From Microtetraspora fusca (lineage in GTDB: Bacteria > Actinomycetota > Actinomycetes > Streptosporangiales > Streptosporangiaceae): a stretch of DNA of 64,000 bases. The notes beneath the pieces were generated by a model, which saw nothing but the letters and a program-made list of their open reading frames with translations, was not told the DNA's origin and searched no databases. Made by a program: the position numbers and the translations under genes. Within the stretch, counting starts at the first letter, position 1. Every line of letters begins with the position of its first letter. The stretch lies in assembly GCF_001570365.1 (NCBI RefSeq), contig NZ_BBYK01000064.1, forward strand, positions 57,646-121,645, in the 5' to 3' direction. Shown piece after piece: positions 35,515 to 45,441 of the stretch.

Positions 35515-36025
35515 GGCCGGTAGGCCAGGTGTCCGGGCCGGACAGCGTCGGATCGGACCACACGCGCGTCTCGTCCGCGCGCCGCTCCTCGCGCTCCGGC
35601 CGGCGCGCGAACGCGTCGGGAGGCACAGGGAGGACGCTGCTGGACGCGATCACCAGCCGCCGGACCCGGTGCGGCGCGGCCAGGGCCAGCCGCTGGGCGA
35701 GCAGGCCGCCGTAGGAGAAGCCGAGCACGTCGGCCCGGGAGGCGTCGACCGCGTCCAACAGGGCGACGAGGTCGCCGACGGCGGCGTCGCGCGTGTACTG
35801 GTCGTCCGGCAGGCCGCGGCTGGAGCGTCCGCAGCCCCGCAGGTCCGGCAGGACCACCCGATGCCGGCCGGAGAGCTCGCCGAGAGGGGCGCGCAGGTAG
35901 CTGTGGTCCCAGTCGGGGCCTCCGTGGATCACGAGCAGCGTCCGCTCGGCGGGCCCGGCCGTCCGCGCGACGAACAACTCGACAGGGGGCTGCGCGGAGA
36001 CGGTGACCATGCTCTCGCTGAACAT
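35515..36025 (-). pseudogene. Truncated alpha/beta hydrolase (prolyl-iminopeptidase-like), C-terminal half missing
   Basis: From ATG 36025 the protein begins MFSESMVTVSAQPPVEL and contains the oxyanion motif VIHGGPDWDHSYLRAPL and nucleophile elbow GFSYGGLLAQRLAL, as in prolyl iminopeptidases and related hydrolases. After ~170 residues recognisable sequence stops near 35515, just past the stop of the beta-lactamase-type gene. The frame then runs on as antisense of that gene to 34424. The acid and His of the triad are therefore missing. I infer a deletion or rearrangement joined the two genes tail to tail. Confidence 0.75.
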
Positions 36026-36041
36026 CCGGTCAGTATCCCGG

Positions 36042-36255
36042 CGGCTCCCCACCGCGACAAACGCCGCTGCTCAAGCTGGGTCCCCGCCTGGACGAACGCC
36101 GCTCGTCGCGTCAGGGCGAATGACGGGGGCATCCGGACGGGGCCGCCCGGGACGCGAGCGGCTGCGGTTCGACCGGTGGTCCCCGGCCGGAACGACCGCC
36201 GTTCGTCGCGCCGGGTTCAACCTGTGGTTACCGGCCGGGACAAGCGCGGACGACC
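36042..36255. repeat. Degenerate ~40-bp repeats in an intergenic region
   Basis: Three to four diverged copies share the core ggt-ccccggccgg-aacga-cgccgttcgtcgcg: at about 36075-36114, 36174-36215 and 36222-36255, with a shorter copy near 36042-36075. They code nothing recognisable and do not resemble CRISPR (unequal spacing, imperfect copies). Confidence 0.45.
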
Positions 36256-36413
36256 ATGGGGGCGAACGCCAGGACCCGACCACCTCGGTCCCTTTGCCGG
36301 GCCGTCCGGTGTCCTTGGGCGTCGTGGGACGGCCCGGCCGTACGCGAATTGGTATGGTCAGGCCGGTTCAGATCGGCTCGCCGCCGATGCCGCTATTGAT
36401 GGGGACGGATTGC

Positions 36414-36746
36414 ATGATCTTCATTACCGCCAAGTTCCGAGTGCTGCCGGAGCACGCCGACCGGTGGCCCGAGATCAGCGGTGATTTCACCCGGGCGACC
36501 CGCGAGGAGCCGGGTTGCCTGTGGTTCGACTGGTCGCGCAGCGTCGAGGACCCGAACGAGTACGTCCTGGTCGAGGCGTTCCGTGACGACGCGGCCGGGG
36601 GCGCGCACGTCCAGTCGGAGCACTTCAGGGAGGCCCAGCGGACCCTGCCGTCGTACCTTGCCGAGACGCCCCGGATCGTCAACACCACGGTCCCGCAGAA
36701 CGACTGGTCCCTCCTCGGCGAAATGGCCGTGCCCGAGCGCGGCTGA
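36414..36746 (+). CDS. Antibiotic-biosynthesis-type monooxygenase (YgiN-like)
   Basis: A 110-residue ABM-domain protein (MIFITAKFRVLPEHADRWPE, CLWFDWSRSVEDPNEYVLVE, EHFREAQRTLP). Members are cofactor-free dimeric ferredoxin-fold oxygenases or quinol oxidoreductases. The start is ATG 36414, six bases after GGGGACGG (36401-36408); ATG 36399 is the alternative. A damaged copy of its middle part lies 590 bases downstream at 37132-37187. Confidence 0.87.
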   Translation: MIFITAKFRVLPEHADRWPEISGDFTRATREEPGCLWFDWSRSVEDPNEYVLVEAFRDDAAGGAHVQSEHFREAQRTLPSYLAETPRIVNTTVPQNDWSLLGEMAVPERG

Positions 36747-36752
36747 CTCCCC

Positions 36753-36777
36753 GGCCCGGACGGCATCCGTCCGGGCC
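36753..36777 (+). terminator. Intrinsic terminator after the monooxygenase
   Basis: GGCCCGGACGG (36753-36763) pairs perfectly with CCGTCCGGGCC (36767-36777) around CAT, six bases past the stop. Confidence 0.85.
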
Positions 36778-36869
36778 CACCTCCTCATGTGAGCCTCTCC
36801 ATCGCCGCTCCGCCGACACTAGAGATCGCCGAAGAGGCAGATCTCCCTTACTGATCTCCCCGGGGGTAC

Positions 36870-37126
36870 ATGCCGGTGGCGAGGGTCTTCGTCGACGCCA
36901 ACGTGCTGTTCCCGGGGTGTCGGTGGCCGATCCTGACACCTACCTCTGTTCGCTGCTGAGCCGCGGTCCCGATGAGGTGATGAGGGTGCTGCATCGGATG
37001 TCGGAAGGGAAACGCCGTCCTCCCATGAGCACAATGCAGATCATCGGCACGCTGGACAGAGCGGGAGTCTCAGTCTTCGCCGACGGGGCCCGTGGCCGGC
37101 TGAACGCCGTGCGGGGTGAACTCTAA
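36870..37126 (+). pseudogene. PIN-domain toxin (VapC-like) with the centre deleted and a frameshift
   Basis: ATG 36870 reads MPVARVFVDANVLFPG, the typical start of a PIN ribonuclease with its first acidic residue. After ~16 codons the frame becomes nonsense and stops at 36957-36959. From 36917, in another frame, the C-terminal part of the same family resumes (DPDTYLCSLLSRGPDEVMRV, RRPPMSTMQIIGTLDRAGV) to the stop at 37126. Roughly 100 central codons with the remaining acidic residues are gone, so the toxin is dead. Intact relatives are about 180 residues long. Confidence 0.7.
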
Positions 37127-37131
37127 GCACG

Positions 37132-37187
37132 TTGAAGATCTGGGTGAGTACATCCTGGTCGAGACGTTCCATGACGACGCGGCCGAG
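37132..37187 (+). pseudogene. Relic of the neighbouring ABM monooxygenase gene
   Basis: Bases 37145-37183 match 36558-36596 of the intact monooxygenase gene at 36 of 39 positions and translate to EYILVETFHDDAA, against EYVLVEAFRDDAA. The similarity ends abruptly on both sides. It is a fragment left by an old duplication and deletion. Confidence 0.75.
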
Positions 37188-37280
37188 CAGCGCATGCTGA
37201 GCTGGGCCTTCGCCCAGGGACGATTTTCTCGTTCGGAGGATTCCGGAGATCGGATGCGGATTGCTGGCTAACGTGCCTGC

Positions 37281-37505
37281 GTGAGCACCCTTCAGATCCC
37301 GGACGTTCCGGATGCGACCGAGCAGACGCTCAAGGCGCGGGCCGAGCGCGAGGGGAAGTCTCTGACCGCGTACGTGCGGGACCTGCTGAACGAAGAGGCC
37401 GCCAGTCCCACCCTGGACGAGGTGATGGACAAGATCGCCACCGATGAGCCGATCGTGTACGACCCTGACTTCGTCAGGGAGACCATGCGAGAGGGGCACT
37501 GGTAA
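37281..37505 (+). CDS. Ribbon-helix-helix antitoxin (VapB/FitA-like), apparently without its toxin
   Basis: A 74-residue RHH protein: STLQIPDVPDATEQTLKARA and EREGKSLTAYVRDLLNEEA are the DNA-binding ribbon and helices, followed by a toxin-binding tail ending FVRETMREGHW. The start GTG 37281 has GCTAAC ~10 bases before it, so it may be leaderless. The usual downstream PIN toxin is absent. The first bases after the stop could be read as SLVGDASNVLRLPA, reminiscent of a PIN start (VDASAVL), but no open frame follows. Confidence 0.8.
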   Translation: MSTLQIPDVPDATEQTLKARAEREGKSLTAYVRDLLNEEAASPTLDEVMDKIATDEPIVYDPDFVRETMREGHW

Positions 37506-37645
37506 GCCTGGTCGGCGACGCCTCGAACGTTCTCCGCCTGCCGGCGAACAAAGGCAGCATCGGGGCGGCGTATGAAAGGCCTGCCACCTCTTCTCGCCCG
37601 CACCAGTTCGGGGTTGAGCTGGAGCCCCTCCCCGGACATCGGCAG

Positions 37646-37915
37646 CTACGTGCGGTAGGCGTCCCGGCGGTGTTTGATGGCCTGAATGGTCACGGTGTGC
37701 TTGTCCTCGTCAATCCGGTAGACGACGCGATAGGTTCCGCGTCGCGCCACATGCACCCCGTCGTACGGCTCTTGCAGGGGCTTGCCCACGCGCCATGGCT
37801 CCTGGGCGATGGCGCGGGTGATCAGCTCCCAGGCGGCGGCAACACCTTCGGGTAGGCCGGACGCGAGGGCGCAACGCGCCGGTGGAGCGAGGAGGACGGA
37901 GTACCGCTCGCTCAT
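37646..37915 (-). CDS. RelE/ParE-family toxin
   Basis: An 89-residue toxin: YSVLLAPPARCALASGLPEG, QEPWRVGKPLQEPYDGVHVA and RRGTYRVVYRIDEDKHTVTI, then KHRRDAYRT, which carries the conserved basic residues of RelE mRNA interferases. ATG 37915 overlaps the stop of the antitoxin gene (ATGA), so it is translated second, the usual antitoxin-first order. It blocks translation by cutting mRNA on the ribosome (family knowledge). Confidence 0.9.
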   Translation of the reverse strand: MSERYSVLLAPPARCALASGLPEGVAAAWELITRAIAQEPWRVGKPLQEPYDGVHVARRGTYRVVYRIDEDKHTVTIQAIKHRRDAYRT

Positions 37916-38199
37916 GCGCTCGCCTTGCCGAGGCGAGTCGCCATGATCTCGGCCATCTCCTCTTCTGTGGTCACGTCGCCGCGCGCCTCGGCGGCGGCGG
38001 CCTCTACCAGATCGGCGCGCATCTCGGCGTCGGCGAGGATTTCCAGGGTCTCCTGTATGGACTCCCACTCGGCCACAGAAAGGATCACCGCATGCGGGCG
38101 CCCGTTCCGGGTCAGAGTGAAATGGTCGTGCTCCCGGGCGGCGCGGTCGGCCAGTTCAGTGAGTCGGTCCTTCGCCTCGCTGATTGGAATGAGCTCCAT
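37912..38199 (-). CDS. Phd/YefM-family antitoxin
   Basis: A ~95-residue antitoxin: MELIPISEAKDRLTELADRA and HFTLTRNGRPHAVILSVAEWE are the Phd/YefM DNA-binding fold, followed by an acidic C-terminal tail (ARGDVTTEEEMAEIM) for toxin neutralisation. ATG 38199 is preferred over ATG 38205; neither has a ribosome binding site. With the RelE toxin it makes a complete, autoregulated type II pair. Confidence 0.9.
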   Translation of the reverse strand: MELIPISEAKDRLTELADRAAREHDHFTLTRNGRPHAVILSVAEWESIQETLEILADAEMRADLVEAAAAEARGDVTTEEEMAEIMATRLGKASA

Positions 38200-38320
38200 A
38201 AGCACATGGTGTCTGTCTGGCCGGAAACCTGGCTGATATTTCCGCCACCGCCGTCCCTCGGTCGGAGTGTCCGGAATCGTGCGAGCGTCGAGAATCGAGC
38301 CGAGGGAGGCCGGGAACGGG

Positions 38321-38356
38321 AGCGGGCCCGGATCCCCAGGGAGATCCGGGCCCGCT
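38321..38356 (-). terminator. Terminator of the proline operon
   Basis: A perfect 14-bp stem, AGCGGGCCCGGATC (38321-38334) with GATCCGGGCCCGCT (38343-38356), lies 65 bases past the pruA stop on the minus strand. Confidence 0.8.
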
Positions 38357-38421
38357 TCGGTGGGGCCGGCTGTCGAGGGTGACGGCTCGCGAGGGTGGTC
38401 CCTTCGCGGCGCGCTCGACGG

Positions 38422-40046
<1,625 letters not shown>

Positions 40047-40047
<1 letters not shown>

Positions 40048-40958
40048 CACTTACCCCTCAAAGACCGCAGGAAGAAGGCGACGTTGGCCGGGCGCTCCGC
40101 CAGGCGGCGCATGAAGTACCCGTACCAGTCGTCGCCGTAGGGCACGTAGACCCGGACCGTGGCACCGGCGCCCGCGAGCGCCTCCTGCTTGTCCGTCCGG
40201 ATCCCGTAGAGCATTTGATACTCGTAGCTGTCCTGGCTCCGGCCGTACCGGTCGGCCAGCGTCTCGGTGATCGCGATGAGCCGGTCGTCGTGCGTGCCCA
40301 CCATGGGATATCCCGTACCCGCCATCAGGATGCGCAGGCACCGCACGTACGCCCGGTCCACCTCGGCCTTGCTCTGGTGCGCCACCGACGCGGGCTCCCG
40401 GTACGCGCCCTTGACCAGGCGCACCCGCGAGCCGGAGAGGTCGCGGCAGTCCTCCTCGCTGCGGAAGAGGTAGGCCTGGATCGCCACCCCGGTGTCGGGG
40501 AAGTCCTCCCGCAGGGCGCGCAGGACCGAGAGCGTGGAGTCGACCGTGGTGTGGTCCTCCATGTCGAGCGTGACGGTGGTCCCGCAGTCCCGGGCGGCCG
40601 CGCAGATGCGCCGCGCGTGCTCCAGCGCCAGCGACTCGTCGAGCGCCTGCCCGACGGCCGACAGCTTCACCGACACCTCCGCGCGGCGGCCGAGGCCGAG
40701 CGGGGCGAGCGCGTCGAGCAGGGAGACGTACGCCTTGGCCGTGACAGCGGCCGCCTCCGTGTCACGGATCTCCTCGCCGAGGTGATCGATCGTGACGGTC
40801 AGGCCGGCGTCGGTCAGGCGGCGTACGGCGGCGACCGCGTCGGCGGCGGACTCGCCGGCGACGAAGCGGTCGACGACGCGGCGGGTGGGCGGAAGACCCG
40901 AGACGGCGCGCCGCGCCAGCGGATTCCGCGAGGCCGCGAGAAGCAGGGAACCGAGCAT
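40047..40958 (-). CDS. putB: Proline dehydrogenase
   Basis: A 303-residue FAD-dependent monofunctional proline dehydrogenase oxidising proline to P5C. Characteristic segments are VTIDHLGEEI, SVKLSAVGQALD, TVTLDMEDHTTVDSTL, VRLVKGAYREPASVAHQSK and YGIRTDKQEALAGAGATVRVYVPYG, with the late WYGYFMRRLAERPANV, which holds the substrate-binding Arg pair. It is first in the operon, and pruA is coupled to it. The divergent PucR regulator starts 66 bases away. Confidence 0.94.
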
Positions 40959-41023
40959 GGCTCAAGCGTAGATCCGCAGTTCAGAGCCGGTCCACGGACA
41001 GGAGTCACAGCATTTTCAGACAA

Positions 41024-42121
41024 ATGCACAATAATGACGGCATGCAGGAAATCGTCGATGAGATCGCCCGGTCGCTGGACGCGTCGGTCACGATCGAGGA
41101 CCGCTCGTTCCAGCTCCTGGCGTACGGCGCCCAGAGCGGCGACATCGACGCCGTCCGCCAGGAGTCGATCCTGCGCAGGAGGGCCAGCGACGAGGTCCGG
41201 GCCCATTTCGAGGCGTACGGCATCGCGACCTCCACCGTCCCGGTCCGCATTCCCGGCATCCCCGGCCTGCGCGGGATGCTGGACCGCGTCTGCGTGCCGC
41301 TGCGGCACGGCGGCGTGACCTACGGCTACCTGTGGCTGCTCGACTCCGGCGCGCTGACCGACGCACGGCTCGCCTCCGTAGCGCCGCTGATCGAACGCGC
41401 CGCCACCGTCCTGGCCAGGGAGGCGCGCACCGGACGGGCCCGGCTGTGGGACTTCTTCTCCGCCGACCCCGCCACCCGGGCCGCGGCCTCGCTCCAGGTC
41501 ACCGGCCCCGTCGTGGCGATAGCCGTACGAACCGTGCCGGACCGGGCGGCCGGTGCGCTGTGGCGGCTCCCGCGCGGCGTGCTCGCCGAGCCCGGCGACG
41601 GTCCCGATCCCCTCACCGCCGTCCTCGCGCCCGCGTCGCAGGCCCGCGCCGTCGCCGGCACCCTCCAGAGCGCGTACGGCACGGCCGCCGGCGTCGGGGG
41701 GACCCGCGAGGACCCCGGCGACGCGTGGGAGAGCTGGGGCGAGGCGGTGCTCGCGCTCCGGGTCGCCGAGCACGTGCGGGGGGTCGGGCCGGTCGCGGAC
41801 TGGGCCGACCTCGGCGTCTACCGGTTCCTGGCCCGGCTGCCCAGGAGCGAGGTCGCCGAGCTGGCCGCCGAGTCGGCCCCGCTGGGCGACCTGGCGGGCA
41901 CGGTCGAGGCCTATCTCGACCGGGCCGGCCAGGTCCAGGAGACGGCGGCCGCGCTCGGCGTTCACCGCCAGACGCTGTACTACCGGCTGGGCCGCGCCGG
42001 GCAGCTCACCGGTCTCGACCTCGCCGACGGCCGGGACCGGCTGCTGCTTCACCTGTCGCTGAAGGCGGCCGCCCTCATCGCGGAGCCCGGTAGACACGCA
42101 CCCAGTCGACGTACATCGTGA
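41024..42121 (+). CDS. PucR-family transcriptional activator (probable regulator of proline use)
   Basis: A 365-residue regulator. The N-terminal ~90 residues have the PAS/GAF-like sensor seen in CdaR-type proteins (IARSLDASVTIEDRSFQLLAY). The C-terminal HTH_30 is VQETAAALGVHRQTLYYRLGR, then RLLLHLSLKA. It is divergent from proline dehydrogenase; in B. subtilis and several Actinobacteria a PucR protein (PutR) activates proline catabolism in response to proline, and I infer the same here. ATG 41024 or ATG 41042 could start it. The 65-base gap has an AT-rich stretch (tttcagacaaatgcacaata) suited to promoters for both genes. The 3' end overlaps the next gene by 47 bases, tail to tail. Confidence 0.87.
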   Translation: MHNNDGMQEIVDEIARSLDASVTIEDRSFQLLAYGAQSGDIDAVRQESILRRRASDEVRAHFEAYGIATSTVPVRIPGIPGLRGMLDRVCVPLRHGGVTYGYLWLLDSGALTDARLASVAPLIERAATVLAREARTGRARLWDFFSADPATRAAASLQVTGPVVAIAVRTVPDRAAGALWRLPRGVLAEPGDGPDPLTAVLAPASQARAVAGTLQSAYGTAAGVGGTREDPGDAWESWGEAVLALRVAEHVRGVGPVADWADLGVYRFLARLPRSEVAELAAESAPLGDLAGTVEAYLDRAGQVQETAAALGVHRQTLYYRLGRAGQLTGLDLADGRDRLLLHLSLKAAALIAEPGRHAPSRRTS

Positions 42122-43814
42122 CCGTCGCCGGGGTGGCCGCGTTCCGGCAGAGGGCGCCGTCGCAGATCACGTCGTTCTGGAGGGCCAGGCCCATCGTCCG
42201 GTTCCTCGGCACCAGCGGGCCGGTGTAGTTCCAGACCATCTTGCCGTCCAGCCAGAACGTCAGCCGGTCGGGCAGCCAGTCCACGGCGGCCGTGTGCCAC
42301 TGGGTGAAGTCGGCGCGCATCGATCCGGCCGCCCGCTGCCCGTTGTTGCCGTGGACGAAGACGCCGCTGAGCCGGCGGGGAATGTCGCCGACCTCCACGA
42401 AGTCGACCTCGGCGTAGTTGGACGGGGTCACGTCCTCCGGCATCAGCAGCGCCACCGCGGAGTAGCCCGCGCCCGCCTCCGTCCGCAGCCGCACCTCCCA
42501 CCGGCCGTACTGCTGGAGCAGGGTGCTCGCCACGCCGCCGGACAGGTCCTTGCCGCCGTAGATGCCGCCGGTCATGCGCAACATCCCGCCGGAGACGCTC
42601 GTCGCCCGCGAGGTACGGGGGTTGGTCCGGGCGTTCGGCGAGTCGTAGACGCCCCACTTGCTCTCGTCGATCCGCGTCCCGTTGAAGTCCTCGACGAGGA
42701 TCGGCGCGCCCCACTCGGGGCCGGTCGTCTGCCCTGCCAGGGCTCCGGTCCCAGCGCCGGTGACACCCGCGGCCCCGGCGCCCGCCGTACCCGTCGTGGT
42801 TCCCGCGCCGGTTCCCGCTCCAGCCCCGGCCCCCGTGACGCCTGTGGTGCCGGTTGTGCCTGTCGTGGCTCCTGTGCCGGTCGCGCTTGACCCTGCCCCT
42901 GCCGCGCCGGTGGCCGTTCCCGCCGACCCGGTGCCGGGAGCGGGATGGATCACGGAAGAGCTGTCCGACTGGCCCACCGGGAGCGGGGAGCCGGCCCGGG
43001 AAGCATCGGAACCGCCGGACTCATCGGAACGCCCCGAGACACCGGAACGCGCGCCCGTGGAGCCGTGGGAACCCGACCCGTACGTACCTGTGGCGGTGTT
43101 CGAGCCCGAGGCGTCGGACCCTCCGGCGCCACCGGGACCGCCGCGCCGGTAGCCGTTCCCATAGCCCTGCGCGTCGCCGTCCGCGTACTCGTTCCCGTAG
43201 GTGTCGCCGTAGCCGTGCGCGTACCAGTCGCCGTAGCCGCCCCGGTATCCGTCCGTGTACCCGTACGGGTAGCCGTCGTCCTGGCCGCGCAGCCGGTCGT
43301 CGGGGTGGCCGAGGGAGCCGTCCGGCCAGGCGCTGTCCGCGCTCGATCCGTACGGGAAGGTGTGGTCCGGATAGATCGTGACCCGGTCGTCCGGAAGCGT
43401 GAAGGAGCCGTCCCGGCCGACGCGGCCAGAAGGAGGCCGAAGCGCGGCCTCCCCGGGGGAGGACCCGGTGGAGGACGCAGCGGAGGACCCGGGGGAGGAC
43501 CCGGTGGAGGGCTCCGGCGGCAGCACGTTGGCGTCGCTGCGTTCCCGCACCGGTCTCGGCCGGCGGTCCACGGTCGCGGCCCGTGGTCCCGATCGGGAGG
43601 ACGCCGCATCGGAGGCCGCTCCTGCCGCTCCGGCGGCGGGTTCGCCCTCGCGGTGGCGGCCGGACGCGGAGGCGGCGGCCGGGGATGTGGGCACTTCGGT
43701 GGCGGATTCGCCGGCGGCGGTGAGGACCGACGCGGGTTCCGCGCTCGCGCACGCGGTGGCGGCGGCGATCACCATCGCCGCCGCCATGGCTAAGCCAGGT
43801 CCATGAAGTGACAT
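42075..43814 (-). CDS. Secreted GH16-family protein with long low-complexity linker
   Basis: A 579-residue exported protein. The hydrophobic N-terminus AMAAAMVIAAATACASA could be a signal peptide or weak lipobox (ATAC). A ~330-residue linker follows: Ser/Pro/Gly-rich at first, then Tyr/Gly/Asp-rich (YGYTDGYRGGYGDWYAHGYG), then Thr/Gly/Ala repeats. The last ~205 residues are a GH16/LamG-like jelly roll (ILVEDFNGTRIDESKWGVYD) with the GH16 catalytic signature EVDFVEVGDIP and WLPDRLTFWLDGKMVW. Likely role: beta-glucan or galactan hydrolysis or wall binding. It overlaps pucR tail to tail. Confidence 0.85.
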   Translation of the reverse strand: MSLHGPGLAMAAAMVIAAATACASAEPASVLTAAGESATEVPTSPAAASASGRHREGEPAAGAAGAASDAASSRSGPRAATVDRRPRPVRERSDANVLPPEPSTGSSPGSSAASSTGSSPGEAALRPPSGRVGRDGSFTLPDDRVTIYPDHTFPYGSSADSAWPDGSLGHPDDRLRGQDDGYPYGYTDGYRGGYGDWYAHGYGDTYGNEYADGDAQGYGNGYRRGGPGGAGGSDASGSNTATGTYGSGSHGSTGARSGVSGRSDESGGSDASRAGSPLPVGQSDSSSVIHPAPGTGSAGTATGAAGAGSSATGTGATTGTTGTTGVTGAGAGAGTGAGTTTGTAGAGAAGVTGAGTGALAGQTTGPEWGAPILVEDFNGTRIDESKWGVYDSPNARTNPRTSRATSVSGGMLRMTGGIYGGKDLSGGVASTLLQQYGRWEVRLRTEAGAGYSAVALLMPEDVTPSNYAEVDFVEVGDIPRRLSGVFVHGNNGQRAAGSMRADFTQWHTAAVDWLPDRLTFWLDGKMVWNYTGPLVPRNRTMGLALQNDVICDGALCRNAATPATVTMYVDWVRVYRAPR

Positions 43815-44013
43815 GAACGCATCAAAGCACCGAACTCACGTCAATTACAGGAACATGCCGTTTGGGCATCCGAGCGGGCGGGAACGGAGTCGCGCGGCCT
43901 CGAAAGCCGATGGAGAACCCGGTAAGACCGCTTCCGCGGGTATCCGCCACCGGTTCTCCCTGGGCCGAGGGCCGGATGGCGTACGTCAGTCGGGAGGCCG
44001 GGCAGGCGGTGGC

Positions 44014-45099
44014 TCAGGCGCAGGTCCGCTCGTAGACGCGGAGCAGCTCCATGCTGATCCGCTCCAGGGAGTACCGCGAGCGGGCGCGGTCGGCCGCCGC
44101 GTACCCCATCGCCGTACGCAGGGTCATGTCCCCGAGCAGCTCGCGGATCCGGACCGCGGTCTCGGCCGGACGGCCGGGCCGGGTGAGGAAGCCGGTGACC
44201 CCGTCGACCACGGAGTCCAGGTGCGCGCCCACGGCGGACGCGACGACCGGGATGCCGCAGGCCATCGCCTCCAGGGCGGCGAGGCCGGTGGGCACGGTCG
44301 GGGCGAGGGAGAGCACCAGGTCGGCGCTGCGCATCAGCTTGGGCATGGCGGTGTGCGGGACCGGGCCGAGCAGGTCCACGCGGTCGCCGACCCCGTGGTT
44401 CCTGGCGATCGTCCGGAGCCGCTCGATGCTGAGGTCGTCGCCACCGGCGACCACGAGTTCGGTGTCGGGGATGGCGGCCAGCGCGGCGATCGCGGTCGCC
44501 GCGCCGCTCACGGCGATCTCGCCGGGGTCGCTGCCCAGGCCGACGTGGAGGAGACGCGGATGGTCGCCGCGCGGGAACGCCGGTCCCTGTCGGCGGAACC
44601 GCTCGACGTCGATCCCGCTCGGGACGACCGAGATGTTGCGGCGGGGCACGCCCATCCGGATCAGCTCGGACTCCTCGTCGGCGCAGGTGGCGATCACCGC
44701 GCGGGCGTGGCGGCCGATCGCGCACTCCAACCGCCGTACCGGCGTCTGGCCCTCGTGGAAGTGCCCGTGGAACGTCTGGGTGACCGGTACGCCGAGTCCC
44801 TCGGAGCCCGCGATGGCGGCCAGGCCTCCCGCCCAGGAGTGCGCGTGGATGATGTCCGGCCGCTCCTTGCTCCAGCGGCGCTTGAGCCCGGCGCTGAAGT
44901 CGGGAATGTAGGGCAGCAGGTCGCTCTCGGACAGCTCGACGTCGGGCCCCGCCGCCACCTGCTCGATGGCGACACCCTTGGACGGCTGGCCGGGGGCGGA
45001 ACGGGTGTAAACCGTCACCCGGTGACCGCGAGCGAGCTCGCGGGCGATAGCGGGAGTGTCGGACGTCAGGGCCTGCGCGGAAACAATGGCGATATTCAT
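44014..45099 (-). CDS. GT4-family glycosyltransferase
   Basis: A 361-residue retaining GT-B glycosyltransferase. The N-terminal MNIAIVSAQALTSDTPAIAR and PDIIHAHSWAGGLAAIAG match GT4 enzymes such as MshA. The C-terminal nucleotide-sugar site has ISVVPSGIDVERF, LVVAGGDD and the conserved EX7E region APTVPTGLAALEAMACGIPVV, where the first Glu of the motif is replaced by Pro/Thr. ATG 45099 has TGAGG seven bases upstream; the frame opens at 45153. Donor and acceptor are unknown. Confidence 0.87.
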   Translation of the reverse strand: MNIAIVSAQALTSDTPAIARELARGHRVTVYTRSAPGQPSKGVAIEQVAAGPDVELSESDLLPYIPDFSAGLKRRWSKERPDIIHAHSWAGGLAAIAGSEGLGVPVTQTFHGHFHEGQTPVRRLECAIGRHARAVIATCADEESELIRMGVPRRNISVVPSGIDVERFRRQGPAFPRGDHPRLLHVGLGSDPGEIAVSGAATAIAALAAIPDTELVVAGGDDLSIERLRTIARNHGVGDRVDLLGPVPHTAMPKLMRSADLVLSLAPTVPTGLAALEAMACGIPVVASAVGAHLDSVVDGVTGFLTRPGRPAETAVRIRELLGDMTLRTAMGYAAADRARSRYSLERISMELLRVYERTCA

Positions 45100-45108
45100 G
45101 GCACACCT

Positions 45109-45124
45109 CAAGCTAGAGAGCTTG
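45109..45124 (-). promoter_or_regulatory. Hairpin just upstream of the glycosyltransferase ribosome binding site
   Basis: On the minus strand CAAGCT-CTCT-AGCTTG ends directly before the AGG of the ribosome binding site. A second short inverted repeat, GTGCCT/AGGCAC, lies further upstream. It could tune translation or be an operator. The rest of the 342-base gap to 45441 (about 45125-45441) holds no convincing gene. Confidence 0.4.
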
Positions 45125-45441
45125 GAAAAAGGGTGTGCCTGCGTCTTAGGCACCGACTACTTCGCTGAGTTTACCGCGCTCCAACTCGCGCTAAACCCCC
45201 GAATCGGTGGAAATCCCACAGGGTCGGTCTTCGACGCGACTCACCCCTTCGCTCCCCGAGGGAGGCGGGCTTCCCCAGAAGGTGCGGGGGACACATGCGT
45301 CGCCGCTGGTCAGAAAGGGAGCGCGGGTGATCGGCTGCGCCCGCGCGGCGAAGTCGGCGACCGGGGGCATTCCGGGAGGCGCCGGAACGCCCAAAGGGAG
45401 CGGCGAGCCGGCGGACTGGGAGGCTCTGCGAGCGGCGCGGG

